Counted from the first letter of the stretch, positions 23,533-34,768 are shown. The stretch is DNA of 64,000 nucleotides from Toxorhynchites rutilus septentrionalis (GCF_029784135.1 NC_073744.1:28998981-29062980), one strand, 5' to 3'. Translations and numbers: made by a program. Notes: generated by a model not told the origin, from the sequence alone.

Positions 23533-25296
23533 CTCTGTATGTCCTTTACACAAGTTGTTCCATGGCATTAATTCCGGTCGTTATTTCTAAGCACTTTACA
23601 AACAGAACCTTTCAAAATGTGGGTGCTTGTGTAATTTTTTTGTTTCCCAGCTCACAGTGCGATCCATCGCCATAAAATGTTATATTCCTACCAGCACTGA
23701 ATTGACTTCTCTTCCCAGGAAGTGGCAATTACAGGCGCACGGCGCAACTAATTGGAGCCCTTGTTCCGCTGTAAATGCCAGCGCTTTGGCGCTGTTTGAT
23801 CTGGATCAGCGAGTGTAAGCGAATGAAAAGTTAGAACGCTCTAGTGTTCGATTCACGCAACGGAAACAGTGAATTGCCTCTGATGATAGCTACAAAGAGA
23901 TCCGATTCATTCCCAGGAAAAGCCGTATACTTAGAAGCTTAGAAAAAATATCACCTGGAAAAGTTTCTGTGGGGAGAAGACGCTTTTCAGAAAAGAATAC
24001 TTCTATGTTATCCAGTTTAAAATCATACAAGAGGAAAGGTATAACCTACAGCAGCATCATGTCGTCGTCGTAGTCCGTTTGCCTACTTACACCTTATCCG
24101 ATCGTGATCAAGCTTGCTGAACGAAAAAGAGTTTGTTTGCCGAGGAGGCAGGTTGTCACTCAGGAACAAACACTCGTGCGACGTTCCCCATCCATGATTT
24201 TCCATCGAACTTCCGCCAAGTTACACGAGTTAATTAAAAAGTGCTCAACTAACTGTCGGAGAGACTTTTAACGAATGCCCTCACAGCATCCTCCTATTGC
24301 TTTGGGATTGCCTGTGTCTGGGAAACGTCCTGGCTTCAATTACACCTAAACAACCCACACAGCACCTATTTGTCAATTGTTCCGCTCAGTGATACTGCTT
24401 CCCTTTTAATTTACTAGAAAGTTTTCAATTGCTCATTTATGAGAAGTCTATTGTGCGATATCCTGACAATGGATATTTCCCTTCGACTTCACGTTGAAAT
24501 ACATTATCGAGACCCATTCTCATCGCTATGGCAAACATCGCATTCAATTTTGTCTCCCCACAAAGTTTTACTTCGCGGGATACTTTCACTCTTGCGATTA
24601 GCCATAAGCGATTATAAAAGTTGCTAGTCAGTGAAAAAAAAAATCTAGCCGCACGTGTACGGGAATCACGAACAGAGCGTGAAATCAGCGGAAGCCTTTT
24701 TCCTCTCGGGGCGTATTTTCCCCTCTCTTGAAGACTTATAAGGTAGCAACTATTCGTCGTAGTTTGAATGGAGCCGAGCAACAACAAAACAGGTGATGAG
24801 CTCTTTACGACATCGTTTTCACCTTCATCTCGCGCGAACCGAGCTCCGGAATGGGAGTTGAGTTCATTAGTTTCCGGCACCAATGAGGATCGTATTGCCC
24901 AAGGGTCCGGTTCTCCCGTCCATTCTTGTTTTTGAAGTGAATTAGTCCAATCACGAAGAAGAAAGAGAAAAAAAACAGCCAGGATTGGAGCCTGAATGAA
25001 TTAATCTCCTTTTGTAAATTATGATAATTTGGTTTGTTATCGCGTGTCGAAATGACCGCGGGTGATTTTGGCTTTGTTGGGCCGTTTGCTCCGTGCCATC
25101 AGAGTGGTGAGGAAAAAACACAATGAGGAAAGCATGTGATGATCAAGCGCAAGTTTTCCATTTTCTGTGCTTCATTAGATCTTCGCATCGTGAAAAAAAT
25201 ACCACGGTATTTAAAAAAAACATTAATCTATGTAGGGGAAATGTGGTTAAAATGTTGGTAAAATGAACGAGTGCTCAAATTTCGATAATTTAACTA
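23533..25296. other. Unassigned stretch
   Basis: The longest ORF is 148 codons on the minus strand (24437-24883), with no recognised domain and an overlapping plus-strand ORF. The stretch is less AT-rich than average. No repeat partner or splice structure could be supported. Confidence 0.4.
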
Positions 25297-25309
25297 AAAA
25301 CCAATTGCT

Positions 25310-25575
25310 TCTTCTTCTTCAATGGCACTAACGTTCCTAGAGGAACTTCACCGTCTCAACGTAGTATTACTTGCGTCATTTTTATTAGTACTTAGTTGAG
25401 ATTTCTATGCCAAATAACACGCCTTGAATGCATTCTGAGTGGCAAGCTCTAGAATACGCGTGATCACAGTGCAAGTCGGAGGAAATTTCTTTGACGAAAA
25501 ATTCCCCCGACCAGAACGGGAATCGAACCCGAACACCCGGCATGTTAGTTATGACGCTAACCACTCGGCCAAGGG
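25310..25575 (-). repeat. tRNA-derived SINE (Feilai-type)
   Basis: The tRNA-like head lies at the right, with box A TGGCCGAGTGG (complement of 25561-25571) and box B GGTTCGATTCC (complement of 25519-25529). The tail is a GAAGAAGAAG run at 25310-25320 read on the minus strand. A perfect 13-bp duplication, AAAACCAATTGCT, flanks it (25297-25309 and 25576-25588). The body matches the SINE at 41491-41755. SINEs are copied by LINE machinery and driven by the internal Pol III promoter. Confidence 0.88.
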
Positions 25576-25588
25576 AAAACCAATTGCT

Positions 25589-26650
25589 ACTTTTTGGTTT
25601 TCCTATTCTTAGAACATTTGAAGATGTTTAAGACACCCTGTTATGGATGAAACTGTCAATTGTGAAAAATAATAAATAAAACAGAAATTTTTCTCACGAT
25701 AGCCATTCGAATGTAACTTTGCGCGCATGGAATTTAAGGAATTTCCCGTTTTCAATGAAAGGTAAACACATATTCTGTTCGATTTCAGCGATTAATTCGT
25801 ATTCGAAATTGCTTTGTTGATTGCGGCACCACCGAATAACAACTTACAATGTTATGTTTTTTAAGCTGATATACCTTATCACTTGTTGCTTTTCAAGAGG
25901 TTTGTTTTGTTGCTTCGACCCTGGAAAAATATGTCACCCCAACCAAACCTCAATATGTGAAGCGTTATGTGTTTCTTACTACTTTTTTGTACATATGAGA
26001 AAATTCTAATAAGCTACTCTAGGTGAATAGGCCCAGACGATTTCATACATATACCTAATTTCTCAATAAAGATTCAAACAAATTTAGAAAACAACGTATA
26101 AATCTAACCCATTTAGCATAATATGTACAGGTGTTCACCAGGTGATCATTTTAACCGCACGCTAAAAAAATGTTCGATTTCCAACTTTTAATGAAATATG
26201 TACTATTTTTAATTTTTTAAATAAAAACCGTTTGATATCTTGAACAATAATTGACGAATTTCATGCCAACTCGACTGGCCGTTGGCAGTACCATTTCAGA
26301 TAGCAGTGATACGCTGTGGGTGTGAAGACGTAGGTCATTTTAGTAACTTTGCTTATTTGAAATATTCGAAAAATAATTAGACTACTTTTTGGAAAAAGCC
26401 AAATTTTTGTTTTTTTTAGTTTTCTATAAAAATTTATAAATTAAAAACAGGAAGTGGGTTATATCTATGGTATAACCGCAGTGGTGACTATCGTTGATTT
26501 AGAGATCATTTGTTTGAAGTTGAATCTAAATCCATTCTGAATGAATGAATAAATGAATATTTGGGGGACTTCGAAAACGAGAGCGTTACGTTGGAGGCAC
26601 AAGGTTTTATGCATCCAATATAGGATACGAAAAACCTTGTTCTGAAGAAT
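25589..26650. other. Unassigned AT-rich stretch with possible repeat edge
   Basis: No gene was seen. At about 26572-26602, CTTCGAAAACGAGAGCGTTACG matches over 20 bases the start of the promoter-bearing repeat (10465, and 27455 reversed), so a third partial copy begins there. Confidence 0.4.
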
Positions 26651-27495
26651 AATCTTCAGAAGCTAACCTGCTAACTGTACTTGATTGACAAATCACAAAC
26701 CAAAATGTATTATATGGATATTTTATGGATAGAAAACATTAAAATAAACTCTTTCGCTTGAATGTAATTTTCAATTCCAAGGGGAACTGGCAGATTATTT
26801 TCTAGCAACGATTATATATTTTCACATTTTCCTCGATACTGGAAGCCCACCAGTGGTTAATACTAACTCGATAACCACCTGTTAATAGTACTTGATTGAA
26901 AAATATTTGGTCACAGTGTTACATAGATAGAAAACATTCAAATAAACTCTTTCACATGAATGTATTTTTAAATTCCCAGAGGAACTGGCAGATTATTTTC
27001 CAGAAATGATTAGATCTTTCCGGAACTTTCTCGATGCGCGTGTATGTGTGTGTGTAGCGATGTCTTCCCGGGGAACCGTTTGTGGCATCACTCTCCTCCT
27101 GATGGATTTCCTTCTGGCCTAAGGTGCACAAACAGGCTCTTGTTGATACCGTTCATCCGCGCTTTCATGATAAACGAAGAGCTTCACCACAACAGCGACA
27201 ACATGCTCCAATCGCTGTTCAATTAGAACTGAGTAGATTTCCGAGCGGCGCTCGCTTATATACCGATTGGTGATTTCAATAGCCTGTTTTGAAAGCAATT
27301 TTAAGACTATTGAAACAAGTTTTTGGATCAAAAAGTAACAAGCATAGAACGCGTAGACATTTTATCTTTCGAATGAAGTGTTTATCATACCATTTCGTTC
27401 ATTTGTTTAGGAGCTATTAACGCTCAAAATCTCGGTCTCCGGCGTAACGCTTTCGTTTTCGAAACTTTGATTTTACACCCCGGTATAGAAATGAA
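26650..27495 (-). repeat. Promoter-bearing dispersed repeat (copy 2)
   Basis: On the minus strand it begins at 27495, immediately after the GACGTAGTCCTACGTC palindrome, and matches 10440-10700. It includes the promoter at 27227-27270. Downstream, two ~211-bp units (anchored by GTACTTGATTGA at 26677 and 26888) repeat with AACTGGCAGATTATTTTC. These differ from the tandem units downstream of copy 1, so the shared core has acquired different 3' parts. A 70-codon ORF lies downstream of the initiator (27119-27331 overlaps it), but it is not recognisable. Confidence 0.6.
27227..27270 (-). promoter_or_regulatory. Core promoter in repeat (minus strand): CCAAT, TATATAAG, TCAGTT
   Basis: Complement of 27265-27270 gives the CCAAT region, 27255-27262 gives TATATAAG and 27227-27232 gives TCAGTT. 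The spacing from the TATA T to the initiator A is 32 bases, the same as in the copy at 10660-10703, although the flanks have diverged. Confidence 0.5.
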
Positions 27496-27512
27496 AGACG
27501 TAGTCCTACGTC
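27494..27512. repeat. GACGTAG-CTACGTC palindrome
   Basis: AAGACGTAGTCCTACGTCAA lies exactly between the promoter-bearing repeat on the left and the 1.8-kb palindrome on the right. It is one of the better-preserved examples of the recurrent motif, with others at 7108-7123, 20235-20250 and 33855-33870. Confidence 0.7.
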
Positions 27513-27517
27513 AAAAC

Positions 27518-27727
27518 TATGATACCTACAAAATTCATGTCAAAGAATGAATTGTAGGAAATTGTTGAAATTTTCACAAAAAAATTTTTTTTAGAAAAAA
27601 ATTTCGCTGATAAAAAGTTATTTTAAAAATTTAAAATATTTTTTTCTCAAACACGTATTTTTTAAAATTCCCAAATATATATATATATATCGACTATTTT
27701 TTTTTTTTTTTTTTTTTTTTTTGAATG

Positions 27728-27768
<41 letters not shown>

Positions 27769-29125
27769 TGAATGTTATATATATATATATATATATGAAT
27801 AGCCCTTAAAATTTCCGACAAGTCAAGATGGGCACTTTTACAGGGAAAAAGTTTCTCGAACAACAACTTTTTCATGTTTTCTTTGAAAAAAATACAACCA
27901 ATCCTAATTCTGTTTAAAGTCAAGATAGCGATATATTGTATTCGACATAGTTGTAGTTCTTGTTAAAATATAAATTTTTGTGGAAGACATCAACTTTCTA
28001 TCTTTTATAGTTTTTGGAATATAAGTCACTTTTGTATGAAAACTCCTGAAAAAAATAATGTTTTGCTCGTAACATTTTTGTGTGTAAATTCTCACGTTTG
28101 ACACATTCTTGACATGTTTCTAAATAAAAAAAAGTTAGCAGAGCATGGAAAACTTGTTGGAAATTTTAAGGGCTATTTTTTCGGAATTCTAAAAGTATAT
28201 TTTTTTGAGAAAAATTAATTTTAATTTTCAATCTTTTTTTTTACGATGAAATTTTTTTCCAAAAATATCTTTGATAATTTTTAATGAAAACCAAAATAAT
28301 TTCCTACATTCCATTCTTTAACTAAAATTTTGTAGGTCTGATAGATTTTTTTTTGTAAGTATCAATTTAAATTTTGAGTTTTTTCAACTTTTTTTTCGAA
28401 AAATCTTAATTTAAAAACTATAAGATCTACAAAAAGTTGGTCAGAGAATGAAATGTAGGAAATTACTTAGGTTTTCATTAAAAATTATCAAAGATATTTT
28501 TGGAAAAAAATTTCATCGTAAAAAAATTGAAAATTAAAATTCTTTTTTCTCGAAAAATATACTTTTAAAATTCAGAAAAAAAATAGATATAAATAGCCCT
28601 TAAAATTTCCAAAAAGTTTTCCATACATCGCAAGATGAGCACATTTACATGGAAAATTTTTTTCGAACAACAACTTTTTCATGTTTTTCTTTGATATTCT
28701 ATCCTTTTCTATTAATATTCTATCCGTTAAATTCGTATGTATAAATTATCGCATTTTGCATGATCTGCTAACTTTTTTCTATTTAGAGACATGTCAGGAA
28801 CATGTCAAACGTGAGAATTTACACAAAAAAATGTTACAAGCAAAACATTATTTTTTTTCAGGAGTCTTCATACAAAAATGACTTATATTCCAAAAACTAT
28901 AAAATATAGAAAGTTGCTATCTTCGACAAACGTTTCTATTTTAACAAGATCTGAAACTTTTTCGAATACATTATCTTGACTTTAAATAAAATCAGGATGA
29001 GTTGTTTTTTTTTTTTCAAAATATGAAAAAAAATAGTTGTTCGAAAAGCTTTTTCCCTGTAAAAGTGCCCATCTTCCGATGTGAAACGACTTGTTGGAAA
29101 TTGTAAGGGCGATTCATAAATATAA

Positions 29126-29163
<38 letters not shown>

Positions 29164-29345
29164 TTATTTTTTTTTATTTGAATTTTAAAAAAATACGTTT
29201 TCGAGAAAAAATAATTTTAATTTTTTAAATAAATATTTTGCGAAATTTTTTCCAAAAAATTTTTGGTATTTTTTTTGTAAAAATTTACAATTTCCTACAT
29301 TTCATCCTTTGACAAGAATTTTGTAGGTATCATAGCTTTTAAGTT
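27518..29345. repeat. Giant nested palindrome H3 (1.8 kb)
   Basis: The outer ends CTATGATACCTACAAAATTC (27518) and its complement ending at 29345 pair, and the arms pair across a centre near 28430. Inside each arm lies a smaller palindrome bounded by AGCCCTTAAAATTTCC and its complement (about 27800-28195 and 28588-29115), giving a quasi four-fold symmetry. AT microsatellites occur at the base of each inner unit (27675-27797 and 29130-29165). The minus-strand ORF across the AT repeats is an artefact. There are no coding features. Confidence 0.8.
27675..27797. repeat. AT microsatellite and poly-T tract
   Basis: Alternating TA runs are broken by a T run of about 24 bases and by GAATGTTATAT. A matching but shorter AT tract lies in the other arm at about 29130-29163. 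Confidence 0.9.
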
Positions 29346-30321
29346 ATAAATTTTTGTAAAAAATTAAGAATAAAAATTTATCTTTTTCCAAAAAGTAGAA
29401 TATTTCAAGTATGCAAAGTTGCTTAAATGATCCATGTCTTTACACCCACATAAAATGCTCGTGTCACGGTATTTGTTAAATCCATTCGAGGTCCCAGGTT
29501 TTGTCCATTTTCTATGAAAAGTTACGATATTCTTGGCCAATTTCTTAATTCATAATCACGAACGATACAAACGGAGCGACAGTTGGATGCATAACGTTGA
29601 ACCTTGACTCTTATGCCATTCAGTATCCGTAACAAAATAAATCTCCTTATTTTTAGGGCAATTTGTGCTAATTTAGAAGAGGGTACACTTGTTCTGTATT
29701 ACGTACAGGGCTCTGCAAAGTCATATTCAACTGAGGATAGTCAGCGGACTATAAAAAAATTCACTTTCGTATTCAATTAATTAGAAATAATTTTTGGCTT
29801 CTTCCAGCAGTTTCTCCGTCAACATGCCTCAACAGTCATTCGGGCGTTTAGTTACTATCTCACTCTACGACTGAACTGTCTCATTTCATTCTTCACCGTC
29901 AAATGGACTTCAATGCATATTGAAGTGATTCTCCCAAAATGAATTCGTTTTTCCCTCTCAAGCATCATGTATGCATATATCGATGTTTATGTTCAACGTG
30001 GTTTGAAATACTACATCACATAACCAAACCTCCTTCTGTCTTGTTCGAACATAGCAGTTACGCTTACCATTACACCACCAGCGTTGGCTACTGATTACTC
30101 ATGCTGGCTTAATGTACATCCTTCAACTTCACTATTTTTATTTGTTTTAATATGTACGTTTTAAATACAACAACCAAACTTTCATTTGAATATAAACTGC
30201 TCGAATAAATTACTGTATCAATTCGCTCTGATTGTCTGGTGTCACCGTATATTAGCATTCGAAGCCACCCTTATCGCCACAGCCGTTTCAGTTGAACGTC
30301 AACTTTTTTCTTACCTCATTT
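29346..30321. other. Unassigned stretch with partial hAT-like repeat
   Basis: At 29706-29990, CAGGGCTCTGCAAAGTC followed by GGATAGTCAGCGGACTAT matches 42843-43110 (CAGGGCTCAGCATAGTT and GGATAGTCAGCTGACTAT). The CAGGG start is hAT-like, but no opposite terminus or 8-bp duplication was found. The rest has no recognised feature. Confidence 0.45.
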
Positions 30322-30684
30322 CCAGAGCCAAAAAAACTTTAATAAATAATATGAAGTCACCGGAATAATTCATCACGATGGCAGCCTTCTCGCCGCTCAA
30401 AATCGCAACCATTCCAAAATGCTGGTTCTCGGTATTCTGTGGGTAATTTATTGACCAGCACATATGCCTCTCCGTAGCCTCCGATGCTCCGGCAGGCCAG
30501 CCTAGTGCTGGGACAGCGGTACATAAGCGAACTAATTTCATGAATATTTCCTCGTAGGTGATTTCAGGGTCGAAATACTCTACAGATGAAAATACGTTAT
30601 TAGCCGTGGTTCCCAACATCGAACAAACGTGTGCCGTGAACAGGCTGCCAGTAGGAAGTGGTGGCACCCAACTGTCGACACTGT
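30322..30684 (-). CDS. Candidate internal exon of an unidentified gene
   Basis: A 122-codon open stretch on the minus strand lies between an AG (acceptor-like, at about 30685) and AG|GTAAGA (donor-like, at 30314-30323). It has no ATG near its start, as expected for an internal exon, and the translation looks unbiased and protein-like (YFDPEITYEEIFMKLVRL, and later CWSINYPQNTENQHFGMVA). I recognise no family. The pyrimidine tract before the acceptor is weak. It could be a host exon, an exon of a decayed element or a chance ORF. Confidence 0.25.
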
Positions 30685-30933
30685 TTTCGTTTCACTTATT
30701 GCACAATTCCAATCATAATTATGCGCTGACCTGTACCGGTGCATAAAATTGGGTCAAAATTGGCACAACAATATCCCCGCAGCACCGATTCAAGTAATTT
30801 ATTTGAAATGATCGTGAACGGTGGAATATTAATTAGCTGAATTACCCACATAAGCATCTGAGATGAGTGTATGGTTTTGAATCAAACTATGGTAGAGTCG
30901 ACTGGTGCACGTGTGAATAAGTTTCAAACCAAG

Positions 30934-32564
30934 TAGGGGAAGCCCTCCACTGAGGATAAGACCGGCACCCCCTGAGTTTTACTAGAAAACTATGATTAAC
31001 TACGTTTTTGAATACTATACATGATAGAATTTATTATTTTAGACGTTTTCAATCACATCGAATCCAACATGATCCGTCAATTGTAAAAATATAAATCAAA
31101 ACAAACTCGAATGCCGATGATATGTAGCCGGATGTAATTTTCCGTCATTGAAGTTTAAGCTTTTAATGTTGAACGCGGTTTCAAATTCTTTTCTGTAGCT
31201 CTACAGTTTGTCCCCTGGATTGTTAGCAATCACTGGGATTCGAGTTGAGGTAAGTTAAAGCAATAAGTTAATAGAAATAGTCTTCTTGAAAAAATGTGTG
31301 CTGTCGGGGTAAGTCCGTCACCCTTTAAGTGGGGGATCCCGGCATGGTTTGCGTTCAGTTGAAGGTTTCTAAGACATATTTTCCATCAATTTCAGATGCC
31401 TCGCAGCTACCAAAGGAAAACTAATCGAGGGAGTTGGTCCCAGGAGAACCTCACCCTTTCAAAAGAGGCTATTGCTAGTGGAGTTTCTATCAAACGTGCT
31501 TTCACGACTTTTGGAATACCCAGGTCTACATTACATGATCACGTTTTTCAGAAGGTGGTAAGCTCGAAACTAGGACCAAGAAAGACCCTATTTACGGTGG
31601 AGCAGGAAGCGGAGATCATGCAGCACCTACTTGACCTAGAAAACAAGATTTTATGGCATCACGAAGATTGACGTACGGAAGCTAGCTTTTGAGCTTGCTG
31701 GAAGAAATGGAATCGCTTGTTCGTAAGTTGTTTTTTATGAATTGAACTACTGATGTGAATTTAATGTTGGATTTAAGCTGTTCGATAAAACTAAATGAAC
31801 TTCATCATTGAACGAAAAATAATGGCTGTATGGTCATAACGAAAATAATAAACTAATTACAAATAAACATAATTTAATTAGTTTTATTGCCATCATAATC
31901 ACAAAAACCAGAAAAAATTTACCTACAGTCATGAACTCATACTTCTCTGTGATTTCAAGTCTAATCCTAGTGTGATCTCTGTGATTTCAAGTCGAATCCT
32001 AGTGTGAAGCGTCGTATGACGGATATTGATTGAAGTAAGAAGAAAAACTTACCACCGTTAAGTGTTCAATGTGGTCCTAGATTCCATTAAACTTGTAATT
32101 GAATTGTGGTGTGGTTTGGTGATTTCTTCTCCATATTCCATGTTCATCGGAACTTATTCCGACCATATCTCCGGAATCGGTTGAACGATCCGAATCATAC
32201 TCGACAGCGACATTTAGAATTAGAATACCTTCTATTTGCCGACTGTCATATTCAAACTGGTTCATCTGTTGCCAAGTATATATATTGAGAAATTGAGATG
32301 ACGGTCTTACCCCGTAGGGTACCGGTGTTACCCCCATGGGGTGCCGGTTTCACCCGCACTGGTTGATGAGCTTCATTTTTATGGCAGTTTTTTAAATTGA
32401 CCATTACTTGAGAAAATTACCGTTTAAATGTACTGATATTCCTTATATCTCATGGCAAACGAACTAGACAATGATTCTATGGTGGTAACATATCAATATA
32501 TGCACGCAGATCTCACAAAACAATACTTTTCCTTAGGGGGTCGGGCATACCCCCCATTCCCCTA
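30934..32564 (+). mobile_element. Pogo-like element (partial transposase)
   Basis: TA-GGGGAAGCC (30934) and CCCATTCCCC-TA (ending 32564) form short inverted ends flanked by TA, the target of pogo/Tc1-type elements. A pogo-type HTH exon lies inside (31396-31671). GGTAAG/GACCGGCACCCC-type motifs recur near both ends (30956 and 32310). The boundaries rest on only about 9 matching bases. Confidence 0.45.
31396..31740 (+). pseudogene. Pogo-family transposase N-terminal exon (HTH_psq)
   Basis: MPRSYQRKTNRGSWSQENL opens a Pipsqueak-type helix-turn-helix, with GVSIKRAFTTFGIPRSTLHDHV as its recognition-helix region (first 20 residues counted). This is the usual start of pogo/Tigger-type transposases. 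After LLDLENK the frame shifts by one, and the family pattern continues in another frame (TRFYGITKIDVRKLAFELAG), so the ORF as read ends early at 31671. A cttgttc|GTAAGT donor lies directly after this domain (about 31720) and tcaatttcag precedes the ATG, so it may be a spliced exon. The DDE domain is absent downstream. Confidence 0.65.
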
Positions 32565-33570
32565 CTCGAAAAATAATGAGCCATGAATTTCGAATATTTA
32601 ATCTGGGATTTGCAAACGAGGATATGAATTCTGAACTCTTTTACTTTAGTGTATCCGGGATGTCGAATGTATTGTGTCGACATGTGGTGGCGACATTCGT
32701 ACTTGTGAGCAGAGACGCTAGGTTTGAAGACATGTCTTCATTTTGAAGACGTTTGGCTTACTGTAAAGACATTTTGAAGACATTATGAAGCACGTGAAGA
32801 CATTTCAGTATGATAGCGTATGTGGATTTTCAGGAGATATTATTTCCATAAAATTCCAACTATTGGCCGAAAATATCGTCAAAAGAAGTAGCGCTTTTGT
32901 CTTAGTGTAATTCGATCCCTTTTTTTATCAGTGTCACTTGTTTACATTTTTTGTTGGTAATTAACGGAGACTATTTTTTCGGTGTCATTCACTCGCTTTT
33001 TTCAATTTTTTTCAAGCAGAAAATCCACGAGTACAGTAAGCTACATCTAATTCGACATTAGCTAATTGGACAGACCTGCAATGCGACACGAATAATTGGA
33101 CAATTTCGTATCTAATTGGACAATTTTGTAAACATCAAGTCATATTGTCTCTAGAAGGCATTAGTTCATTTGCGCTCGAGAATTCAAATTATTGTGGCAG
33201 TGTATTTTTATTATTTTGGGCCTATACTGCACAATAGATTAACCTAGATCTTCCAACCGATAACTTCAAAAATCGAAGGTTTTCCGGTTTCACACCGTTT
33301 CAATATTTAGTTATATATTGACTTCAAAGCTTAAATAAACAAATTTCGTTATCACAGTTCCGTTTTTGCGGAAGAACTGGGGCGATATTCACTCATTCAA
33401 CGGTTTATCAACCCAATTATCAATTCTAAACTCAACGAATTTAGTTTGCAATTGTGCAATCTATTTTTTGTTCACATTTATTGAAATAAACTTCAAAGTC
33501 TCAAGGTAAGTTGAAACAAATGAGCTACCAATTAGTATAACCATTGAATAAGCTATCAACTTTTGGTCAA
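32565..33570. other. Unassigned stretch with short motif repeats
   Basis: At about 32728-32810 the octamer GAAGACAT and close forms recur six times, including the 14-bp palindrome GAAGACATGTCTTC. At about 33050-33125, TAATTGGACA recurs four times. No gene was recognised. Confidence 0.45.
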
Positions 33571-33573
33571 AAG

Positions 33574-33857
33574 TACAAGGGCGGTCCGATAAGTACTTAG
33601 CCTCATCGCCCGATGGTATCAGTATCGCAAGAGAGATTACTTATCGTGTCGTACATTCTCGTAAACGGCTACTGTCAAATTTTCAGCCGAATCGGGCTCA
33701 TAGTTTTGTTTTGATCGTGTGTGGAAGCGGACGTGTCCGTGGATTTTAGAAAAAAGGAAAAAATGGAAATTCCGCCGTCGCCACGGACAAATTGGTTGAA
33801 TTGCACTACGAACTGCTGTCCCATCCACCGTATTCTCCAGATATGGCTAAGTGCGAC
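33574..33857 (+). pseudogene. Mariner deletion derivative with transposase C-terminal piece
   Basis: TACAAGGGCGGTCCGATAAG at 33574 is a mariner-type terminus. After about 200 bases, a frame at 33789-33857 reads ELLSHPPYSPDMAKCDF, the conserved third-Asp motif of mariner (DD34D) transposases. The intervening transposase is missing and the right end is replaced by the GACGTAG palindrome at 33855. It is non-functional, a MITE-like internal deletion. Confidence 0.7.
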
Positions 33858-34400
33858 TTTTGACGTAGGATTACGTCTTTCGGGAACATATTGGGGTACA
33901 AATTGAAAATCGAAAATCGAGTACATCGTGAAAATTGTCCAATTTCAAACGCTTATTGCTCAGTCATTTCATGATAGATTGATGAAATTTTCGCGTCAAT
34001 CAATTTCGGCACTCCATAACAATTTTTTATATCGAAGAAAATAATATATGTCATGAAACTAACTATCGAAAAATTAAAAAATCTCAATCTTAACGGAAAT
34101 ACCCTCTTCTGATAGGTCAAAATTGACGATACATGCGGCGGGGAAATCAGCATTGCAAATACATAAAAGTAGGGGGAGTTTTTGTTCCTACTGAAATTAT
34201 TACCTAACAGAGACCTCAAAACCAAGCAGCCTGAGGGAAATTGACATTGCAAATACATGAAAGTAGCGGGAGCTTTTGCTCTCACCAAAATTTGTTCCCT
34301 AACAGAGACATCAATACCAAGCTGCCTGGACGAAATAGACATTGCAAGTATATGCAAGTCGGGGGCACTTTTATACTGCAAGTGAGTGATACGATTAATT
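33855..34400 (+). repeat. Tandem 94-95-bp units related to those at 10.8-11.1 kb
   Basis: Three units begin at CATTGCAA (34151, 34245, 34340) with AAGTAG-GGGG and CCTAACAGAGA in each. They match the units downstream of the promoter-bearing repeat at 10779-11090, but here the promoter part is absent. The block is preceded by TTTTGACGTAGGATTACGTC at about 33851, the recurrent palindrome. Confidence 0.6.
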
Positions 34401-34768
34401 CTAGCAAAAAGAATTAAATTTGGAATTTTAATGGTGGTTGCTTCGTGAAATTTCATATCAATTACCGATCGTGTATTGTGAAAAATTTTGCACAAATGTA
34501 ATTGTAAAATTGTATATGGTAGCAGTTGTGTTAAAAATGACTTAAGCTGTCTGTTTTGTTGTGAGCATTTTCACCCAAGGAAAGTTCATACGGCGAGAAA
34601 AATTGGAAAAGTGAAGAAATATTAGAAATAAGTGATTTCCCATATGCTCTACATATAGTATTAGGTGTTGTTAGTCCAATTAAAATTCGCATTGGGTTGA
34701 AAAAATACTCAGAAAGTAAAAATTATAAAGAAAATTACTTTTTCTATTTCAAATATGTTTTCTCTATA

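Noticed and set aside
24437..24883. 148-codon minus-strand ORF
   Set aside because: No domain, no splice context, overlapping ORF on the other strand; likely chance in a less AT-rich stretch.
25495..25575. Possible tRNA gene
   Set aside because: Box A and box B are present, but the segment is the head of a SINE with flanking target duplications, and no full cloverleaf was established.
26650..27010. Possible CRISPR-like or satellite array
   Set aside because: Only two ~211-bp degenerate units; eukaryotic context; no spacers.
27618..27923. 101-codon minus-strand ORF rich in Ile/Tyr and Lys
   Set aside because: It is generated by AT and poly-T microsatellites inside the nested palindrome.
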